A stretch of DNA of 8,265 nt from an uncultured bacterium (lineage in GTDB: Bacteria > Verrucomicrobiota > Kiritimatiellia > RFP12 > UBA1067): assembly GCA_946401765.1 (NCBI GenBank), contig CAMIVJ010000114.1:1-8265 (forward strand). The letters are read 5' to 3'. The position numbers and the translations under genes are program-made. Positions 5,104-8,265 of this stretch are shown here, one piece after another. Numbering within the stretch: position 1 is the first letter of the stretch; each line of letters opens with the position of its first letter. The notes under the pieces were generated by a model. The model searched no databases. It worked only from the letters and a program-made list of their open reading frames with translations, and was not told the DNA's origin.

Positions 5104-7533
5104 ATGGACGCGAGGCTTTTTTCCGACGAGATACGCGAGCGCGAACGCAGGCGCAGACGCAAGGACATGCTCTGGAACGTCGCATCGTTCGTCCTGCACG
5201 TAGTCTTCTTCGGCGCGGTCGTGATGATGACGCCGGTGAAGAGCCTTGTGTTCGACAAGGAGGCGAAGAAGTCCAACCCCGCCGCGGATCTTTCCGCCGA
5301 CCGCATCGAGGAGATAGCCGACTCTCTGTCGCAGGCGCGCACAGGCGAGCTTCAGAGGCAGCTCGAGGCGATGCAGACCGTGCTCCACAACATGGATCTC
5401 ATGAAGAGCGAGCTGCAGAAAGACTACGACGCCTTCGCCGAACAGTCTTCGGCTGGCCTCAAGGACGAACTCTCCAAGATGATCGACGAGGTGGAGCTGG
5501 CGCAGAAGACGGCGCTGGTGGAGCAGACGCCTATGATCGGAAAGGTGGAGAAGATGGTCGCCGAGGAGCGCCTGGACCTTGAGGACGAGGCACGGTCGAA
5601 GTGGCTGCGCGAGGCGGCCGACGATCTTATCACGAATGCCGGAGACAAGATCGGCGACGCGCAGGCGCGCGCCGGAAACGCGCTCGACCGCATGCAGGTG
5701 CAGGCGCAGTTCGGCGGCTACCGCAAGACTGCCGAGGCGTCAGGCAAGGTGCGCGACGAGCAGGTCGAGGCGGCGGCGATGCAGAACAAGGCCCAGAAGG
5801 AGGCGAGCGACATCGGCTTCCGCATGGGCGACTACCGCCATCGCGCCAACGATCTTAAGAACCATGAAGATCGTCTGCGTGAACAGAAGGAACGCCTTGC
5901 CAAGGCCGAACAGGAGCACAAGGAGGCCGAGGCGCGGCTCGCGGACGCGACGGCGAAGCGAGATGCCGCGGAAAGTGATCGCGACGCCGCGCAGAGCGGC
6001 GACAGGAAGATCCGCGACGAGGCGAACCGCAGGTTCCGCGAGGAGAGGGCGCGCGCCGACCGAGAGAGGCGCCGCGTCGAAAGCACGGCCAAGACGGCCG
6101 GCGACGCCAGACGCCGCATAGCCGAGCTCGAGGAGAAGGTTGCCGCGCGCAAGGCCGCCGTGGCGGAGCTGGATGACGTGCGCCGCGCGAAGGTGAACGG
6201 CGAGCAGATCGAAAAGCTCCGCCGCGCCGCCACGGCGCAGGCCGACGTGAAGTCGCGCGTTGAGCAACTGCGCAAGACGCTAGAGGAAGATTCTGCAGAC
6301 CTCCGCAGGCTCGTGCAGGAGGACCGCCGGGAAAACGCGCTCGTTCATCGGAACGCTTCCGCGCTGAAGCTCGTCGATGCCTACGACGCGGCCAAGGAGA
6401 TCGAGGAGGCGATCACAGAGTCGTACAAGGACATCAAGGCCACGCAGACGGCCATCGAGCGCAAGATGAGCTTCGAGGCGGCGCAGAAGATCACTGACGT
6501 CGCGAAGGCCGTGCGCCTGAAGGCGAACCGCGAGGCCATCGAGAGCAGTCCCCGCACAAAGGAGGCGCTTGACGCGCAGAAGGTAGCCCAGGCGGAAGTC
6601 GTGCGCGAGGCGGACGCAATCGTGGAGACGGTCGTTGCGATGATGGATGAGGCCATGGCGCTTGTTCGCCCCGACAATCCCGAAGCGTCAGCCGGCGCGA
6701 ACGCGAAGACGATTCCGTGGCTTGAAGAGAAGAACTTCGCGCAGCGCGCCCAGGAGGCGTCGCGCGCCGAACGACTTGCTGGCATGAAGGCCGCCGCCGA
6801 CTATCAGGTGGCGATCACCGCGGCCGCAGCGGAGAACGAGCATGAGCGGGCGAAGGACTTGACGAAAGTCATGGAGAAGGCGGCGTCAGGCGATGCGAGG
6901 CCGGCCGGCTATTCGCAGACGGATTTCGGCAACGAACTTGTGCATCTGAACGGGCGCATGCCCGATTTGGTGGGAGGAAACGTGTTCAGGTTCTCTGAGA
7001 ATCCCGCGAAGGAGGGCATCCCGGCGAAGTGGGCGTATGTCCAGGACTGGTACGTGATCGGTCCATTCCCGAACCCGGACCGCGTGAATCTGCGCCGCAA
7101 ATTCCCGCCAGAATCGGTGGTGGACCTCGATGCGACATACGTGGGGAAGGGGGGCCGCACGATAAAGTGGGAGTTCATGCAGACGAAGAACGCGACGCCA
7201 AAGGAGACTTGGAGAGGCGACCTGAAACCGGAGATTGTTCCGCTCACGGCGGAGGAGTATGGCATCTGGTATGCGTATGCAGAGGTGTTCTCAGACGTCG
7301 CATGCGATCGGTGGATTGCAGTAGGATCCGACGACCGCAGCGACATCTGGATCAACGATGTGCCCGTGTGGGGATCCTCCAACACGCTCAAGGCCTGGCG
7401 CGTTGACGAGGGCTACCGCCGCATTCGACTGAACAAGGGCCGCAACCGCATCCTCGCCCGCATCGAGAACGGCTGGCATGCGCTCGGCTGGTCGGTGTGC
7501 ATCTCGCTTGACGACGGCGCGCTCGCGAAATGA
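5104..7533 (+). CDS. TolA/TonB-like candidate transducer: membrane helix, long coiled coil, C-terminal jelly-roll domain
   Basis: About 809 residues from the ATG at 5104. A GTG at 5095 overlaps the exbD-like stop as GTGA and would add three residues; I prefer the ATG because AAGAAG (5090-5095) lies 8 bases before it. Parts, in ATG numbering: a very basic cytoplasmic tail (about 10-20, an RRRRRK run); one membrane helix (about 22-45) with Ser28-x-x-x-His32 in 'SFVLHVVFF', matching the Ser/His pattern of TolA (SAVLH) and TonB (SVCIH); a charged, Ala/Glu/Lys/Arg-rich helical region (about 60-600) with strong coiled-coil character; and a C-terminal domain (about 640-809). That domain has 'DWYVIGPFPN', 'VGSDDRSDIWIND' and 'IRLNKGRNRILARI', the pattern of galactose-binding-like/PA14-like jelly rolls common in PVC bacteria. 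Third gene of the ExbB/ExbD operon, in the tolA/tonB position. The transducer role is inferred; it lacks the TonB and TolA C-terminal domains. A structural coiled-coil envelope protein is the alternative. Confidence 0.85.
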   Translation: MDARLFSDEIRERERRRRRKDMLWNVASFVLHVVFFGAVVMMTPVKSLVFDKEAKKSNPAADLSADRIEEIADSLSQARTGELQRQLEAMQTVLHNMDLMKSELQKDYDAFAEQSSAGLKDELSKMIDEVELAQKTALVEQTPMIGKVEKMVAEERLDLEDEARSKWLREAADDLITNAGDKIGDAQARAGNALDRMQVQAQFGGYRKTAEASGKVRDEQVEAAAMQNKAQKEASDIGFRMGDYRHRANDLKNHEDRLREQKERLAKAEQEHKEAEARLADATAKRDAAESDRDAAQSGDRKIRDEANRRFREERARADRERRRVESTAKTAGDARRRIAELEEKVAARKAAVAELDDVRRAKVNGEQIEKLRRAATAQADVKSRVEQLRKTLEEDSADLRRLVQEDRRENALVHRNASALKLVDAYDAAKEIEEAITESYKDIKATQTAIERKMSFEAAQKITDVAKAVRLKANREAIESSPRTKEALDAQKVAQAEVVREADAIVETVVAMMDEAMALVRPDNPEASAGANAKTIPWLEEKNFAQRAQEASRAERLAGMKAAADYQVAITAAAAENEHERAKDLTKVMEKAASGDARPAGYSQTDFGNELVHLNGRMPDLVGGNVFRFSENPAKEGIPAKWAYVQDWYVIGPFPNPDRVNLRRKFPPESVVDLDATYVGKGGRTIKWEFMQTKNATPKETWRGDLKPEIVPLTAEEYGIWYAYAEVFSDVACDRWIAVGSDDRSDIWINDVPVWGSSNTLKAWRVDEGYRRIRLNKGRNRILARIENGWHALGWSVCISLDDGALAK
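7012..7530 (+). other. C-terminal jelly-roll (galactose-binding-like/PA14-like) domain of the coiled-coil protein
   Basis: The last ~170 codons encode a compact, Trp- and Gly-rich domain unlike the Ala/Lys/Glu-rich part before it. Landmarks are 'DWYVIGPFPN' (from 7045), 'FPPESVVDLDATYVGKGG', 'GIWYAYAEVFSD', 'SDDRSDIWIND' and a last 'NKGRNRILARIENG' strand. In related extracellular proteins such domains often sit beside carbohydrate-active enzymes. The 'SDD' + 'WIN' pair resembles the ligand/Ca-site loop of PA14 domains. Ligand unknown. Confidence 0.6.
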
Positions 7534-7539
7534 AAGCCC
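7534..7539. other. Six-base gap between convergent stop codons
   Basis: The plus-strand operon stops at 7533 and the minus-strand ATPase gene at 7540. The only nearby inverted repeat is a 5-base stem (7526-7530 with 7545-7549) around a 14-base loop, too weak for an intrinsic terminator. Transcripts must end inside the opposing gene or by Rho. Confidence 0.6.
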
Positions 7540-8265
7540 CTAGTTTTCGAAGTACACGGCGTGCGAAAGGTCGGGCACTAGGCGCACGCGCTCGCCGTGG
7601 CGGAATGATGCATCGCCGGGAAGACGCGCGATGACAGGCTGCTTGACTGCGTCGAGGCGAGCGTGCACGATCGTCTCCGCGCCGAGCGGCTCCACGAGAT
7701 CGACCGTGGCGACGAGGCCGGGCGTGTTCGCTTCATCCTCTGCGACACGTTCCACGCGAACGTACTCGGGGCGTATGCCCACGGTGCGGCCGAGGTCGAG
7801 AATGCCGGGCGGCAGCAGGTTCATAGGCGGCGTGCCGATGAACGAGGCAACGAAGCGATTGGCTGGATGGTTGTACACCTCAAGAGGCGCGGCGGCCTGT
7901 TGGATGCGTCCGCCGTTCATCACCACGATGCGCTCGCCCATGGTCATGGCCTCTACCTGGTCGTGGGTGACGTAGATCATGGTGGCGCCGAGTCTATGGT
8001 GCAGGCGCACGATCTCGGCGCGCATTTCGACGCGCATCTTTGCGTCGAGGTTTGAGAGGGGCTCGTCGAAGAGGAAGACAGCTGGCTCGCGCACTATGGC
8101 GCGGCCAAGGGCCACGCGCTGGCGCTGTCCGCCTGAGAGGGCCTTGGGAAGGCGGTCGAGGTAAGGGGCGAGGCCGAGGGTCGCGGCGGCGGCGTCAACG
8201 CGGCGCGCTATTTCGTCCTTGGGCGCGTGGCGCAGGCGCAGGGCAAAGCTCATGTTCTCGCGCAC
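7540..8265 (-). CDS. MalK/UgpC-type sugar ABC transporter ATP-binding protein, N terminus outside the window
   Basis: C-terminal 241 residues of an ABC importer ATPase that would power uptake of a sugar or glycerol-phosphate type substrate at the inner membrane. Visible parts, counted from the window edge: signature LSGGQRQRVALGRA (43-56), Walker B VFLFDEP (63-69), D-loop SNLDA (71-75), H-loop His101 in YVTHDQ, and then a C-terminal MalK-like/TOBE region with 'FIGTPPMNLLP' (142-152) and 'GIRPEYVRV' (163-171). The Walker A and Q-loop part, about 85-90 residues, lies beyond 8265. The apparent first codon (GTG, read within VRENMSF) is internal: it matches the usual VxENMxFGL segment just after the Q-loop. 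The spacer between MNLL and GIRPE is about 11 residues, where UgpC/MalK proteins usually have about 35. Permease and binding-protein genes are not in the window, so the substrate is unknown. Convergent with the preceding operon. Confidence 0.93.
   Translation of the reverse strand: MRENMSFALRLRHAPKDEIARRVDAAAATLGLAPYLDRLPKALSGGQRQRVALGRAIVREPAVFLFDEPLSNLDAKMRVEMRAEIVRLHHRLGATMIYVTHDQVEAMTMGERIVVMNGGRIQQAAAPLEVYNHPANRFVASFIGTPPMNLLPPGILDLGRTVGIRPEYVRVERVAEDEANTPGLVATVDLVEPLGAETIVHARLDAVKQPVIARLPGDASFRHGERVRLVPDLSHAVYFEN

Noticed and set aside
4607..5185. 192-codon minus-strand open frame across the ExbD-like gene
   Set aside because: It covers a well-conserved ExbD-like gene on the plus strand; the product is Arg/His/Leu-rich with no motif.
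5740..6275. Two long minus-strand open frames (5740-6267 and 5832-6275) in the coiled-coil gene
   Set aside because: They are the mirror of GC-rich Lys/Glu/Ala codons on the plus strand; Leu/Arg/Ser-rich translations are typical of such shadows.
5095..7533. Reading the coiled-coil protein as an SMC/Rad50-type ATPase or phage tape-measure protein
   Set aside because: There is no Walker A or ABC signature, the membrane helix is at the N terminus beside ExbB/ExbD genes, and no phage genes are nearby.
7526..7549. CGAAA...TTTCG inverted repeat as a bidirectional terminator
   Set aside because: A 5-base stem with a 14-base loop is too weak, and there is no U-rich run after a GC-rich stem.

Overview
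This GC-rich window holds six protein-coding genes and no RNA genes, CRISPR arrays or transposons that I can recognise. It looks like chromosomal DNA of a Gram-negative bacterium: there is a TolQ/ExbB-TolR/ExbD inner-membrane motor, a lipoprotein and a large surface-type protein. The mix of multi-LamG repeat proteins, an ExbB with a cleavable-looking signal and Ala-rich linker, and a 'GPF...SDD..WIN' jelly-roll module is a style I associate with the PVC group (Verrucomicrobiota/Kiritimatiellota/Lentisphaerota). That is inference from architecture; no taxonomic marker gene is present.

Layout. (1) Positions 1-3344, plus strand: the C-terminal 1113 residues of a very large repetitive protein whose start lies outside the window. 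It has three full repeats of about 330 residues (a small beta module plus a LamG/ConA-like module) and ends with a fourth copy of the small module only. (2) 3390-3818: a small lipoprotein of unknown function with a strong Shine-Dalgarno. (3) 3805-3834: a near-consensus sigma70-type promoter with extended -10, embedded in the end of the lipoprotein gene and driving the next three genes. (4) 3869-4672, 4682-5098 and 5104-7533: a tight three-gene operon of ExbB/TolQ-like channel, ExbD/TolR-like subunit, and an ~810-residue protein. The last has one N-terminal membrane helix, a very long charged coiled coil and a C-terminal jelly-roll-like domain. (5) 7540-8265, minus strand: the C-terminal two thirds of a MalK/UgpC-type sugar ABC transporter ATPase, convergent with the operon and only 6 bases from it.

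How it fits together. The ExbB/ExbD pair converts proton motive force into motion of a partner protein. The third gene sits where tolA or tonB would be, and its membrane helix carries the Ser-x-x-x-His pattern that TolA and TonB use to engage the motor. The rest is unlike either: the helical region is more than twice as long as that of TolA, and it ends in a putative ligand-binding jelly roll instead of a TonB or TolA C-terminal domain. I propose it is a divergent TolA/TonB-like transducer; this is the most interesting point in the window. The lipoprotein just upstream may be a functional partner but has its own promoter context. The LamG-repeat protein and the ABC ATPase are probably unrelated neighbours.
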